In this document: one piece after another, positions 1-10,000 of the stretch | Layout: every line of letters begins with the position of its first letter | Position numbering within the stretch: position 1 is the stretch's first letter | Assembly: GCA_947486785.1 (NCBI GenBank) | Contig: CANKUU010000002.1 | Location: 124,001-188,000 of the forward strand | Direction: 5' to 3' | DNA from: an uncultured Flavobacteriaceae bacterium | GTDB taxonomy: Bacteria; Bacteroidota; Bacteroidia; Flavobacteriales; Flavobacteriaceae | Length of the DNA stretch: 64,000 bases | Notes under the pieces: model-generated | Told to the model about the DNA's origin: nothing | Database searches by the model: none | The model's input: only the letters and a program-made list of their open reading frames with translations | Translations under genes and position numbers: made by a program

Positions 1-1771
1 TATTCTGATGCTTAAACTCGCCAAGAGCTTCTACCTTAAAGTACTTTAAAAACTTATAGTTTAAACTAAATCGAGGTTCCCATATTTGGGTATTAAACTT
101 ATCTAAATAGTTGTGTCGCAAACCTATATTTACAAACAGTAGTTTATTTAAAGCCCATTTAATTTCACTAAAAACACCATAGGTACGCAATACTTTACTT
201 TCGTAAAAAAGGTATTGAGGTCGATCTACATCATCAAGATTATTTATTTGGGTTTCTACTAAATGGTACCCGTTAATCCAATGTACTTGAGGTGAAAGTT
301 CTAAATCTCCTAAAAACTTAAAGCTAGTTTCTGAAACGGTATTCTTTTGTAAAAATCGCTGATTTTTAAGAATGTTCGCGTTAATACCCTTTAGCTGATA
401 CTCACTTTCGTAAATAGAAAGTTCTGATCTAAATTTTTCAGACCAAGTTCTTTGATATTTTAAGCTTGCCGCAGTACTATTTTGGTTTAAACTACTTTCT
501 TTAACTTCTTCTGCCCCATTAACCTCTTCTCTTTCGTTAAAGACCAAGGCGTTGGCGGTTTGAATAAAATTTAACTGAAATCTATCTTTATTAGAAGGTT
601 GGTATAAGGCTCGAAAAGAAGCATCATAAAAGTCAAAATCAATTCCTGAATTAATGACATTAACTACATGATTTTCTATTTCGGTATTTTGAGCGATACG
701 ATTAAAATATTCACCATACGTGGGGGTATCTATAAAATCGCTAATTGATTTTCGTGCTGCTACTTGTAATGAAGCTTTTTTACTAATGGGTACATCTACA
801 AAACCATTAACATCCAAAAAATTTACCCCAATATTACCTTTTAACTTTTTATTGATAAATTTATCTGTAGTCATGGCTATTGTGCCCGAAACACCATCGG
901 TTTCGGCAGCACTAGTTCCGTTTTTATAAAGCTCAACTTTTTGGGTAATATTAGAGTTATACATCGATATTAAACCAAAAAAATGACCCGATTGATACAT
1001 TTTAATGCCGTCCCAAGAAATCAAATTTTGATCATTACTACCTCCTCTAATATTAATATTTGAAACCGTTTCATCAATACTGTGTATGCCCGCAAAAGAT
1101 TGAACACCATGCAATACATCTTTGTCTATAAGACCAGGAAGTAAACGCATTTTATTTAATTTTAATTGAAACGCACCATTGTCTAATTTATCAACACCTT
1201 GGGTTAAATAGTCATAAACGACTATTTCAGATAATTGCTCGTAATTTGGGTCTAAATAAATTGCTTTACAATCGGCAGAAAGCTCAAAATTATTCGCTTG
1301 TCTTGAAAGTGTTTTGTGGCCGATATGTCGAATTCGGATGAGATCCTCATCAGAAGAAATAGCAATTTCAAAATAGCCTTCTTCGTTTGATATAACGCCT
1401 TTGTTGCCATTTTGTATGGTTACAAAAGGTAATACTTCTTTGGTATATCTATCTTTTATATAGCCGCAAAGTATCTTTTCTTTGTTTTTAATGGAGATGA
1501 TTTTATCAGAAATAAAGACAAAATCTAAGTTTGATTGCGCACCTAAATCTGAAACAATTTCTTTTATTGGTGCTGATCTAGTGCTATAGTTTACGGTAAC
1601 ACTATCTACTAAAGTTGAGGCATAATTAAACTGAACGCTATACTGAGCTTGCAATTCTGTTAACACATTTGATAAACGTTTTTTAACAGCATTACTTTCT
1701 TGAGCGAAGGTGCAATTACATATACATAGTAGTGTAATTGTGAGGAGCGGGACATTAAACTTCTTATTCAC
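1..1771 (-). CDS. TonB-dependent receptor with N-terminal secretin/TonB (STN-like) domain, FecA-type; partial, continues past left edge
   Basis: Reading the minus strand from a GTG near 1771 gives a signal-peptide-like start followed by an STN-like segment (KKRLSNVLTELQAQYSVQFNYASTLVDSVTVNYSTRSAPIKEIVSDLG), then a carboxypeptidase-like and plug region. Open to the window edge, so absent from the ORF track. Directly downstream of FecR. Confidence 0.8.
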   Translation of the reverse strand, partial: MNKKFNVPLLTITLLCICNCTFAQESNAVKKRLSNVLTELQAQYSVQFNYASTLVDSVTVNYSTRSAPIKEIVSDLGAQSNLDFVFISDKIISIKNKEKILCGYIKDRYTKEVLPFVTIQNGNKGVISNEEGYFEIAISSDEDLIRIRHIGHKTLSRQANNFELSADCKAIYLDPNYEQLSEIVVYDYLTQGVDKLDNGAFQLKLNKMRLLPGLIDKDVLHGVQSFAGIHSIDETVSNINIRGGSNDQNLISWDGIKMYQSGHFFGLISMYNSNITQKVELYKNGTSAAETDGVSGTIAMTTDKFINKKLKGNIGVNFLDVNGFVDVPISKKASLQVAARKSISDFIDTPTYGEYFNRIAQNTEIENHVVNVINSGIDFDFYDASFRALYQPSNKDRFQLNFIQTANALVFNEREEVNGAEEVKESSLNQNSTAASLKYQRTWSEKFRSELSIYESEYQLKGINANILKNQRFLQKNTVSETSFKFLGDLELSPQVHWINGYHLVETQINNLDDVDRPQYLFYESKVLRTYGVFSEIKWALNKLLFVNIGLRHNYLDKFNTQIWEPRFSLNYKFLKYFKVEALGEFKHQN

Positions 1772-2678
1772 TCATACTCAAACGCACATTGTTTGAATTT
1801 ATTATCTCATAATTTATACCTAGTGGCTCAGATACTGCATTTAGGGCGTTTGCAAGGTTACCGTGTGTAAAAGCACCTGTAAATAACTGTTCGGTATTTA
1901 CCGATTCTGTAGTTATTTTTACGCCATATTGACGCTCTAACTCTTCAAATACCTCAGCAAGTGGGGTATGATCAAATGTACTTAAATTGTTTATCCATTC
2001 GGGCATTTCAGAGCTATGCTTACCGGTAACTATTTCACCAGCCTCTGATCTATATTTATCACCAACCTTTAATATTTTAGTGTCACGATCTGTTTTAACT
2101 CGTACGGTACCCTCATAACAAGTAACCTCAAAAATATGCCCTCTTTGTTTAATATTAAATTCGGTACCTAAAACACTTACCGTACCGCTAGCAGTTACAA
2201 CATCAAATTTTGCTCCTTTAGCAACATCAAAAAATGCTTCTCCTTCTAATTCAATTTCTCTTTTGTTTTGCCACTCTTCCTCGTTGTACTTTACCTCAGA
2301 CAAAGCATTTAGTACCACTTTTGAAGCATCGGGTAAAGCTATTGTTGTTTTCTCAACTACCGCAGTTTGTACTTCAACTAACTGGTTATTAGTAAACATG
2401 AAATAAACACCAACCAATACTAAAGCAACACTTGCAATACGCATCAATGGCTTATACCAATTTAATTTTTTAACAGGGGTAGTATCTTCTTTTAGCTGTT
2501 TTTTGAAATCTTCAAAATCTGGCATTTTAGAAAAATTCGCTGCTTTAAATTGGGTAGCGTCTTCAATAATGCTTTTGTAAAAAGAGGCGTCTTCATGAGC
2601 TTCAAAAGTGCTTCTTTCTTCATCTGTCATTTCATCAGACAACCACTTTTTTAGTAGATCGTTATTATTTATGAGCAT
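1764..2678 (-). CDS. FecR family anti-sigma factor
   Basis: 304 aa; N-terminal cytoplasmic segment, single TM (IASVALVLVGVYFMF), FecR motif (GEAFFDVAKG...VLGTEFNIKQRG) and C-terminal DUF4974-like segment (LAEVFEELERQYGVKI). Confidence 0.9.
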   Translation of the reverse strand: MLINNNDLLKKWLSDEMTDEERSTFEAHEDASFYKSIIEDATQFKAANFSKMPDFEDFKKQLKEDTTPVKKLNWYKPLMRIASVALVLVGVYFMFTNNQLVEVQTAVVEKTTIALPDASKVVLNALSEVKYNEEEWQNKREIELEGEAFFDVAKGAKFDVVTASGTVSVLGTEFNIKQRGHIFEVTCYEGTVRVKTDRDTKILKVGDKYRSEAGEIVTGKHSSEMPEWINNLSTFDHTPLAEVFEELERQYGVKITTESVNTEQLFTGAFTHGNLANALNAVSEPLGINYEIINSNNVRLSMSE

Positions 2679-2721
2679 AATCCTTTTTTTTATAAAACAA
2701 CTAACAAGCTAAATCTCCTGA

Positions 2722-3246
2722 CTATTTTATCTTAAAATTTTCTAATTCTTTTTTTAATTGATTAAAAGCCGAGTAAATACGGTACTCTACCACCTTTCGA
2801 GTGACTCCTAATAATTCTGCAATTTCTTCATGCTTTTTACCTTCAACCTTATTTAGCATAAAAGCGGTTCGTTGATCTTCTGATAAATTAGCAATAGCAT
2901 TTTGGTACTTTTTATTATACTCTTCTTTTTCAAGTATAAACTCTGGGGTTTCATTTGTATAGTTTTTAGGCGCTACCGACTTATAGTTTAAAACTACTTT
3001 TTGGTGTTTTACCTCATTTAGCATTAAGTTATTTGCTATGGTAAACAAATAAGACTTTGCTTTAGTTAAGGGTACTTTCTTACAATTTTCCCATAACTTA
3101 ATAAATGCCTCTTGTGCTTTATCACCAGGATTTAAATTTTCACCATACTTATAATAAAGAAAATCGTGTAGATTTTTAGCGTGTTTCTCATATAAATTGG
3201 CATATATGGTGTCGTTACATACGTCTTGATGTAGATCTTTTTTCAA
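2722..3246 (-). CDS. ECF RNA polymerase sigma factor, FecI-like
   Basis: 174 aa; sigma70 region 2 (YLFTIANNLMLNEVKHQK) and region 4 (LSEDQRTAFMLNKVEGKKHEEIAELLGVTRKVVEYRIYSAFNQLKK); upstream of fecR. Confidence 0.9.
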   Translation of the reverse strand: MKKDLHQDVCNDTIYANLYEKHAKNLHDFLYYKYGENLNPGDKAQEAFIKLWENCKKVPLTKAKSYLFTIANNLMLNEVKHQKVVLNYKSVAPKNYTNETPEFILEKEEYNKKYQNAIANLSEDQRTAFMLNKVEGKKHEEIAELLGVTRKVVEYRIYSAFNQLKKELENFKIK

Positions 3247-3360
3247 CTCTCACTATTTTATTTGATAAAAGTAAATAAACTTTTCTATTAAATTTTCAGG
3301 AAATTTAATACTTCAGTTGTTTTACTACTAAACGTAGACCAAATACACCAACAATAAACG

Positions 3361-4452
3361 ATGAAAAAAAATAACCCCATAGTAGCTATTCTATTAATTA
3401 TTTGCGTTTTAGCAAGTAGCTCTTGTAGGAAAGAAGATTCTGAATATGTGGGTGAAACCCCAGCAGACCGACTACCGAAAAATGCTAACATTACTAATTT
3501 ATTATCAAGAATTACCATGAATGATGGTTCTTATGATAATATTATAGACCAAGCAAGTTGTTTTTCTGTTAAACTGCCGGTTACTGTTTTTGCTAATGAA
3601 ACACAAATTATAGTAAATACTGCTGATGATTTAGATCGTTTAGAAGATCTTATTAGCGAAAGAAACGATGAAAATAATAGGCTGACGATTATTTTTCCGA
3701 TCACTATTATTTTATCAGATTTTACCGAAGTAACGCTAACAAGTAATGATGAATTACAAGCTTATGCCAACACCTGTGAACCTGTCAACACTTCAGATTC
3801 AGATGTAGAGTGCATCGATATTCAATATCCTATTGAAGCGGCTTACGTTAATGTAAATAGTGGCGCAATTGAAACAAAGGCGATTACTAACGATAAAAAA
3901 TTATTTGATTTTCTAGAAGATTTAAATAATGATGTAGTGGTAAGTTTAAATTTTCCGATCACCGTTATACTAAGTGACCGATCTGAAATAGAAATTTCAT
4001 CGATAGAAGAATTAGAAAACGTTATCAACGAACATAAAGACGATTGTGATGAACTTGACACCAACCAAATGGTAAACGATTGTGCCAACTGCGAACCTGA
4101 TGATTTAGTAGCTATATGGGCTTTTTGTTCAGAGTGGACGGTTAAACGTCTTAAAGTGGACCAGCTTGAAGTAGGCCATATTTATGAAGATTTTGTGTTT
4201 AAGTTTAATCAAGATGGCACTTTACTAGCTTCTTCTAGCCTATTATCCTACTCAGGATCTTGGACCACTAGCGGCACAGGCAATGATATCTTGTTAACCA
4301 TTAATATACCCCAATTACCTAATTTTCACTTTAACGGAACATGGAACCTGATTAACATTAAAAACTTTATGAATGGTAACAACGGTAAAATTAGACTGAA
4401 TTTTAAAACAGCTACTAATAATAAACTTCGATTTAAACAAAACTGTGATTAA
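3361..4452 (+). CDS. Hypothetical lipoprotein with internal repeats
   Basis: Lipobox-like N-terminus (LASSSC); internally repeated FPITIILSD..E / LNFPITVILSD..E segments; divergent from the FecI gene. Confidence 0.7.
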   Translation: MKKNNPIVAILLIICVLASSSCRKEDSEYVGETPADRLPKNANITNLLSRITMNDGSYDNIIDQASCFSVKLPVTVFANETQIIVNTADDLDRLEDLISERNDENNRLTIIFPITIILSDFTEVTLTSNDELQAYANTCEPVNTSDSDVECIDIQYPIEAAYVNVNSGAIETKAITNDKKLFDFLEDLNNDVVVSLNFPITVILSDRSEIEISSIEELENVINEHKDDCDELDTNQMVNDCANCEPDDLVAIWAFCSEWTVKRLKVDQLEVGHIYEDFVFKFNQDGTLLASSSLLSYSGSWTTSGTGNDILLTINIPQLPNFHFNGTWNLINIKNFMNGNNGKIRLNFKTATNNKLRFKQNCD

Positions 4453-4475
4453 AGGCTACTGCCTTTTACACCAGT

Positions 4476-4512
4476 AAAAAATAGCGCGGATAGGTATCTG
4501 CGCTATTTTTTT
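4476..4512. terminator. Rho-independent terminator-like hairpin
   Basis: AAAATAGCGC-GGATAGGTATCT-GCGCTATTTTTTT. Confidence 0.75.
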
Positions 4513-4560
4513 GTTTCACAGCTTGTTTTACTAGGTAGCACCAGCTTTATAAGCCGAAGC

Positions 4561-5382
4561 TTATCCTAGCCCCACATCTAAAGTCATCATTACAATAAAA
4601 CCTGCAATAAAACCCATTACAGCTATATCTGAGTGTTTGTCTTGCTGTGTTTCTGGAATTACTTCTTCTACCACAACAAAAATCATTGCCCCAGCTGCAA
4701 AAGAAAGCGCATATGGTAATATCGGCTGAAACGTTAATACTGCCCAAGCACCAATTACTGCTGCAATAGGCTCAACCAATGCAGATGCTTGGCCATATTG
4801 AAAACTCTTCCACCTGCTTAAGCCTTGCCTTCTTAATGGCATAGCTACGGCAAAACCTTCTGGAAAATTCTGTAAACCAATACCTAGTGCTAAAGCAACC
4901 GCCCCCCCAATAGTTGCGCCATCAAAACCAGCAGCTACACCACCAAAAAGAACTCCTACCGCCAATCCTTCTGGTATATTATGTAAAGTAATTGCCAAAG
5001 TTAAAAGTGTAGTTTTATGCCAAGGTGTTTTCATACCCTCTGCATCTGATTCTTTAAAATTTAAATGTAAATGCGGCAACACTTTATCTAATCCGAAGAG
5101 AAAAAGGGCGCCAAAAAAGAATCCCACAGCAGCAGGTATCACTTTTACAAAACCCGTCCCCGGACTCATCTCTATTCCTGGGGCTAATAAGCTCCAAAAA
5201 CTAGCGGCCACCATAACACCGCCCGTAAAACCCAACATACCATCCATTACCGCACGATTTGGATTCTTAAACAAAAAAACCAAAGCGGCACCCGATGCGG
5301 TTAAAAGCCACGTAAATAAAGTTGCATAAAATGCAGCTAGAATGGGATTGATCGATTTCAAAAATTCAATTACTTCTTGCAT
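4561..5382 (-). CDS. ZIP family metal transporter (ZupT-like)
   Basis: 273 aa; HNIPEGLAVGVLFGG and QNFPEGFAVAMPL motifs typical of ZIP TM4/TM5. Confidence 0.9.
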   Translation of the reverse strand: MQEVIEFLKSINPILAAFYATLFTWLLTASGAALVFLFKNPNRAVMDGMLGFTGGVMVAASFWSLLAPGIEMSPGTGFVKVIPAAVGFFFGALFLFGLDKVLPHLHLNFKESDAEGMKTPWHKTTLLTLAITLHNIPEGLAVGVLFGGVAAGFDGATIGGAVALALGIGLQNFPEGFAVAMPLRRQGLSRWKSFQYGQASALVEPIAAVIGAWAVLTFQPILPYALSFAAGAMIFVVVEEVIPETQQDKHSDIAVMGFIAGFIVMMTLDVGLG

Positions 5383-5384
5383 AA

Positions 5385-6041
5385 CTATTCTGCTATTTTC
5401 AGGTATAAATTACTGGCTATTAGGTAAGAGATATGTATGGTATGTGTTTTAATTTGTATAATGTACGAACCATCAAATTCTTCTTTATCGCGTACATAAA
5501 TGGTATCGCCTAAGGCAATTTTATGTTTGTCTAAAAACTTAAGAAATGGCGGCGATGAATCTTTTACACCCACACATGTGCCACTAGCACCCACTGGCAC
5601 ATCACATAGTAGTTTTTTTATCGCCTTTTTAAACACTCCTTCTTTTGAAGGAATTGGATCTCCATGCGGGTCTACTTGCGGAAAACCCAAATGCCTCTCG
5701 AGCTGATCTACAAGTTTATCGCTCTTAATATGCTCTAACTGCTCGGCCACTACATGTACCTCATCCCAAGAAAAATCTAACTTTTCAACCAAAAAAACCT
5801 CCCAAAGACGATGCTTTCGAATTAACGAAAGTGCAATTTTTTGACCATATTCAGTAAGATTAACGCCTCTGTAAGGTTTATAATTAACCACACCCTTCTC
5901 TGATAATTTTTTAACCATATCTGTTACCGAAGAAGGTTTGGCAGCAACTTTTTCTGCCATTGCATTTGTAGAAACCGTAGTATTCTCTCCTTTACCTAGG
6001 TGATAAATCGCCTTTATGTAATCTTCTTCAGAAAGTGTCAT
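5385..6041 (-). CDS. DtxR/MntR family metal-dependent transcriptional regulator
   Basis: MTLSEEDYIKAIYHLG..., HTH and dimerisation region plus C-terminal FeoA/SH3-like domain; 2-bp gap to the ZIP gene. Start moved to the internal Met (ORF track 5385..6077). Confidence 0.88.
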   Translation of the reverse strand: MTLSEEDYIKAIYHLGKGENTTVSTNAMAEKVAAKPSSVTDMVKKLSEKGVVNYKPYRGVNLTEYGQKIALSLIRKHRLWEVFLVEKLDFSWDEVHVVAEQLEHIKSDKLVDQLERHLGFPQVDPHGDPIPSKEGVFKKAIKKLLCDVPVGASGTCVGVKDSSPPFLKFLDKHKIALGDTIYVRDKEEFDGSYIIQIKTHTIHISYLIASNLYLKIAE

Positions 6042-6181
6042 TCTAATCTTTTTTGTAACAGTACTGTTTGGCAGCACATACTCTCATAAGCTTTCACATT
6101 CATTCAACCCCTAAACGGTATTTGAACCCTACTAAAAATAGCCTTTAAACAAAAATACATTTTTATATCCAAAAACAAATA

Positions 6182-6197
6182 TTTAGTTTTATCTAAA
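6182..6197. promoter_or_regulatory. Candidate DtxR-type operator (TTTAG-N6-CTAAA)
   Basis: Inverted repeat TTTAGTTTTATCTAAA immediately before the ATG at 6208, in the divergent region shared with the DtxR-family gene. Confidence 0.35.
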
Positions 6198-6207
6198 AAT
6201 TAATTTT

Positions 6208-8502
6208 ATGCATTCAAAAATTAAATTTTTGAAAGATAAAAACATAAGCTACAGTCTACTTTGCTTGTTTTATTTTGCTGTTTTTTGGGCACAGGCGCAA
6301 CAAACAGCAATTTATGGTACAATTACAGATAGTGATGCCCCTATACCCTTTGCCAATATCTATTTAGAGGGCACCTCCATAGGAACCGCTTCCGATGGCG
6401 ACGGAAAATATCATTTAAAAAACATTCCTGCCGGAAAGTACAAGCTAAAAGCCACCGTTTTGGGCTACCATAACTTTTCTAAAACCATTTACATACAACC
6501 CAATGCGCAATTAAATATTCCTATTGCGTTAACACCAGCCTCCGAACAGCTCGAGGAAACCGTTGTTACGGGTACGCTTAAAGCAGTTAGCAGGTCTCAA
6601 AGTCCTGTTCCGGTAGAAGTGTATAGTCCCACTTTTTTAAAAAAGAATCCTACGGCCAATATTTTTGAAGCTTTACAAAACGTAAACGGTGTGCGCCCAC
6701 AAATAAATTGTAATGTTTGTAATACGGGCGATATTCATATCAATGGCTTAGAAGGCCCCTACACACTGGTTTTAATAGACGGCATGCCTATTGTAAGCGG
6801 CCTAGGAACGGTTTACGGCCTATCGGGTATTCCAAACTCGCTTATAGAACAAGTAGAAATTATTAAAGGGCCCGCATCGAGTCTTTATGGCAGTGAAGCA
6901 GTAGGCGGACTCATTAATATCATCACCAAAAACGCTTTAGCAGCACCAGTTTTTGCCGCCGATACCTTTATTACTGATTGGGGCGAATATAATATTGATG
7001 TAGGTGGCAAAATAACTATAGGAAAGAAAACTAATTTGCTTTTAGGGCTTAACTATTTCAATTTTGATGGGTTAATGGATAATAACGGAGATAATTTTAC
7101 TGATTTAACACTGCAAGACCGTATTTCTATTTTTCAAAAATGGAATTTTCAACGCAAAGACAATCGCATCTTCACCTTGGCTGGGCGTTATTTTTATGAA
7201 GACAGATGGGGCGGCGAATTACAATGGACACCAGCGTTTCGCGGCGGTGATGAAATTTACGGCGAAAGCATCTATACCAGTCGGTGGGAGGTTTTGGGTA
7301 AATACCAACTGCCTGTAAATGAAAAACTGCTTTTATCGCTCTCTTACAACAACCACGCACAAAACTCGGTATATGGCGATGTTGCTTATAGAGCCGATCA
7401 GCGAATAGGCTTCGCTCAATTAACCTGGGATAAAAAAATAAACAAACACGATATACTGTTAGGTAGTGCCCTACGCTACAATTATTATGATGATAACACA
7501 ACGGCTACAGTAGCTGCTGATGAAGTAGTTATTCCGAGTTTGTTTGTGCAAGATGAAATTGGCTTTTCTAAAAAACACGCTCTGTTATTGGGCATGCGTT
7601 ATGACTATGACAAAAGACACGGAAACATTGTTACACCAAGAATGGCATATCGTTTTAAAATGACCGATAATGACATTATACGCCTAAATGCAGGTACCGG
7701 TTTTAGGGTGGTTAATTTATTTACCGAAGAGCATGCCGCCCTTACCGGTGCGCGAGATGTTATTGTAGCTGAAACATTACAACCTGAAAAATCATTTAAT
7801 GTAAACCTCAATTATCTAAAAAAAATATACGCTGACAATGGCACCTTTGCCCATATTGATGCCTCGCTGTTTTACACCCATTTTAGCAATGCCATTCTAC
7901 CCGATTACGATACGAACCCCAACCAAATTATTTATGATAATTTAAAAGGAAAATCAGTTTCTCAGGGGCTTAGCGTTAACCTTGATGTGGTATTTCCGTC
8001 TGGTTTTAAATACTTGATTGGGGCTACTTTTCAAGATGTGCGTCAAACAGAAAACAATAGCTCAAGTCGTCAAATTTTAACCGAAAGCTATACCGCTACT
8101 TGGAATGCAGGTTATAATTTCAAAAAAATAAACCTAAGTATTGATTATACTGGTAATTTATATGGCCCTATGCGATTACCTACCCTTGGCCCAAAAGACC
8201 CTCGTAGTGACTATTCGCCCGTATGGAGTATTCAAAATATACAGTTTACCTACAAGGGCTTTGCTAATTTTGAAATTTACGGAGGCGTAAAAAACCTTTT
8301 AAACTGGACACCCAACAAAGGCAATCCGTTTATTATTGCCCGTGCAAATGACCCTTTTGACAAAAACGTAGTTTTTGATACCAATGGTAATGTAATAGCT
8401 ACCGCTGACAACCCCCATGCCTTAACTTTTGACCCTAGTTACGTATACGCTCCAAACCAAGGAATACGTAGTTTCTTGGGGCTACGGTATCGCCTAAATT
8501 AA
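6208..8502 (+). CDS. TonB-dependent receptor with N-terminal carboxypeptidase-like domain, probably metal-related
   Basis: 764 aa; TITDSDAPIPFANIYLEGTSIGTASDGDGKYHLKNIPAG, plug motif PYTLVLIDGMPIV...VEIIKGPASSLYGSEAVGGLINIITK, C-terminal beta-strand ending FLGLRYRLN. Confidence 0.9.
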   Translation: MHSKIKFLKDKNISYSLLCLFYFAVFWAQAQQTAIYGTITDSDAPIPFANIYLEGTSIGTASDGDGKYHLKNIPAGKYKLKATVLGYHNFSKTIYIQPNAQLNIPIALTPASEQLEETVVTGTLKAVSRSQSPVPVEVYSPTFLKKNPTANIFEALQNVNGVRPQINCNVCNTGDIHINGLEGPYTLVLIDGMPIVSGLGTVYGLSGIPNSLIEQVEIIKGPASSLYGSEAVGGLINIITKNALAAPVFAADTFITDWGEYNIDVGGKITIGKKTNLLLGLNYFNFDGLMDNNGDNFTDLTLQDRISIFQKWNFQRKDNRIFTLAGRYFYEDRWGGELQWTPAFRGGDEIYGESIYTSRWEVLGKYQLPVNEKLLLSLSYNNHAQNSVYGDVAYRADQRIGFAQLTWDKKINKHDILLGSALRYNYYDDNTTATVAADEVVIPSLFVQDEIGFSKKHALLLGMRYDYDKRHGNIVTPRMAYRFKMTDNDIIRLNAGTGFRVVNLFTEEHAALTGARDVIVAETLQPEKSFNVNLNYLKKIYADNGTFAHIDASLFYTHFSNAILPDYDTNPNQIIYDNLKGKSVSQGLSVNLDVVFPSGFKYLIGATFQDVRQTENNSSSRQILTESYTATWNAGYNFKKINLSIDYTGNLYGPMRLPTLGPKDPRSDYSPVWSIQNIQFTYKGFANFEIYGGVKNLLNWTPNKGNPFIIARANDPFDKNVVFDTNGNVIATADNPHALTFDPSYVYAPNQGIRSFLGLRYRLN

Positions 8503-8699
8503 TTTTAACCTGCTTTAAATAGAAAACCTATTACGCCTTACAATCACTTCAAACCAAAACGTACTAGTGTATTTTTTAAGGTAACCCTAGCTATGCCAAA
8601 AGCTATAGGGGTGCTACCATTAAGAAAACACTTTATTTTACGGTGCTTTTAAGTCTCAGCACAAAGTTCTATTGCATACAGCGGGTTTAATGGCTATTT

Positions 8700-9881
8700 T
8701 TGAAAGTACAAATACCAATTACAGCATTGAATGATTCTTTACATTACGACTATATCATAATAGGTGCTGGTGCAGCCGGTTTAATGCTAGCCCATGCTAT
8801 GGGTGAAGATGCTTTTTTTAAGAAAAAAAGTATTTTGCTGCTAGACAAAGATGACAAAAAAACCAACGATCGTACTTGGTGTTTTTGGGAACGTGGAGCG
8901 GGGCAATTTGAATTTCTTGTTTCTAAAAAATGGCATCATATTTTTTTCAAAGGAAAACAATTTTCAAAACGCTATAACATCAATCCCTATTGCTATAAAA
9001 TGATACGGGGTATTGATTTTTATACCGCATTATTGCAAAAAATAGCCAAATACCCCAATGTTACTTTTAAAAAAGCAGCGGTAACCAATGTGGTTGATAA
9101 CGGAAAAGTAGTAACCGTAACTACCGCAACACAAACATTTGTTGCTAACAAAGTTTGCAATAGCATTTTTAGCTATAAAATGGCTACCCACCAAAAAAAA
9201 TACCCTGTTTTACAGCAGCATTTTTTAGGCTGGGTGGTACAAACAGAAAAAGCTGTTTTTGATGCTGACCAAGCTACCTATATGGATTTTTCTATTCCCC
9301 AGCAGAAAAATACCCGTTTTATGTATGTACTTCCTTTTTCTGCAAAAGAAGCCCTGATAGAATATACCTTATTTTCAACAGATTTACTACCAAAAGACAC
9401 CTATGAAACTGCCCTAAAAGACTACCTCACCAATGATTTAAAATGTAGTGCATATACCATAAAAGAAAAAGAAATGGGCAGCATACCCATGACCTGCTAT
9501 GAGTTTAAAGAACACCACACCAAAAACCTTCGTTATATTGGTACAGCAGGGGGCTGGGCAAAACCCAGCACAGGCTATACTTTTGCCAGTACAGCACAAA
9601 AAATTCCTATTTTAATAGCGCATATAAAAAGTGGAAAGCCGCTAAAAATTTTGCGTTTTAAAAATAGGTTCTGGTACTACGATTTATTATTTTTAGATGT
9701 GCTTTATAAAGATAATGCCAGCGGATACCACATCTTTGAAACCCTTTTTAAAAATCGAAGACCGCAGCTCATCTTTAAATTTTTAGATGAAAAAACGCGC
9801 CTTTGGGAAGATATAAAATACATTGCTGGCTGCCCAAAAAAGCCTTTTATACAAGCCTTATTTCGAAGATTGTTTTTTTAA
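8700..9881 (+). CDS. crtY: Lycopene cyclase family protein (CrtY/CrtL type)
   Basis: FAD-binding YDYIIIGAGAAGLMLAHAM, DDKKTNDRTWCFWE, and C-terminal GTAGGWAKPSTGYTFA motifs of lycopene beta-cyclases. The start in the track (8700) begins with a non-ATG codon, so the exact start is uncertain. Confidence 0.85.
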   Translation: MKVQIPITALNDSLHYDYIIIGAGAAGLMLAHAMGEDAFFKKKSILLLDKDDKKTNDRTWCFWERGAGQFEFLVSKKWHHIFFKGKQFSKRYNINPYCYKMIRGIDFYTALLQKIAKYPNVTFKKAAVTNVVDNGKVVTVTTATQTFVANKVCNSIFSYKMATHQKKYPVLQQHFLGWVVQTEKAVFDADQATYMDFSIPQQKNTRFMYVLPFSAKEALIEYTLFSTDLLPKDTYETALKDYLTNDLKCSAYTIKEKEMGSIPMTCYEFKEHHTKNLRYIGTAGGWAKPSTGYTFASTAQKIPILIAHIKSGKPLKILRFKNRFWYYDLLFLDVLYKDNASGYHIFETLFKNRRPQLIFKFLDEKTRLWEDIKYIAGCPKKPFIQALFRRLFF

Positions 9882-9903
9882 GAACGGTATAAAATAACAG
9901 GGG

Positions 9904-9932
9904 GCACATCCCCCTAGCCCCCTTCAAAGGGG
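9904..9932. repeat. 29-bp direct repeat, copy 1
   Basis: GCACATCCCCCTAGCCCCCTTCAAAGGGG; identical to 11218-11246. Confidence 0.9.
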
Positions 9933-10000
9933 CGACAGAGCGAAAGCTATAGGCGAGATGCAGCGATGGCAAGGGATGTCCGCAAGAGTAAGCAAATAAC

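Noticed and set aside
1-3246. A polysaccharide utilisation locus at the left edge
   Set aside because: FecI/FecR/TonB receptor are present but no SusD or carbohydrate-active enzyme is visible within the window.
7172-7501. 109-aa antisense ORF within the TonB receptor
   Set aside because: Lies wholly inside a strongly supported gene on the other strand; Cys/His/Arg-rich composition typical of antisense translation.
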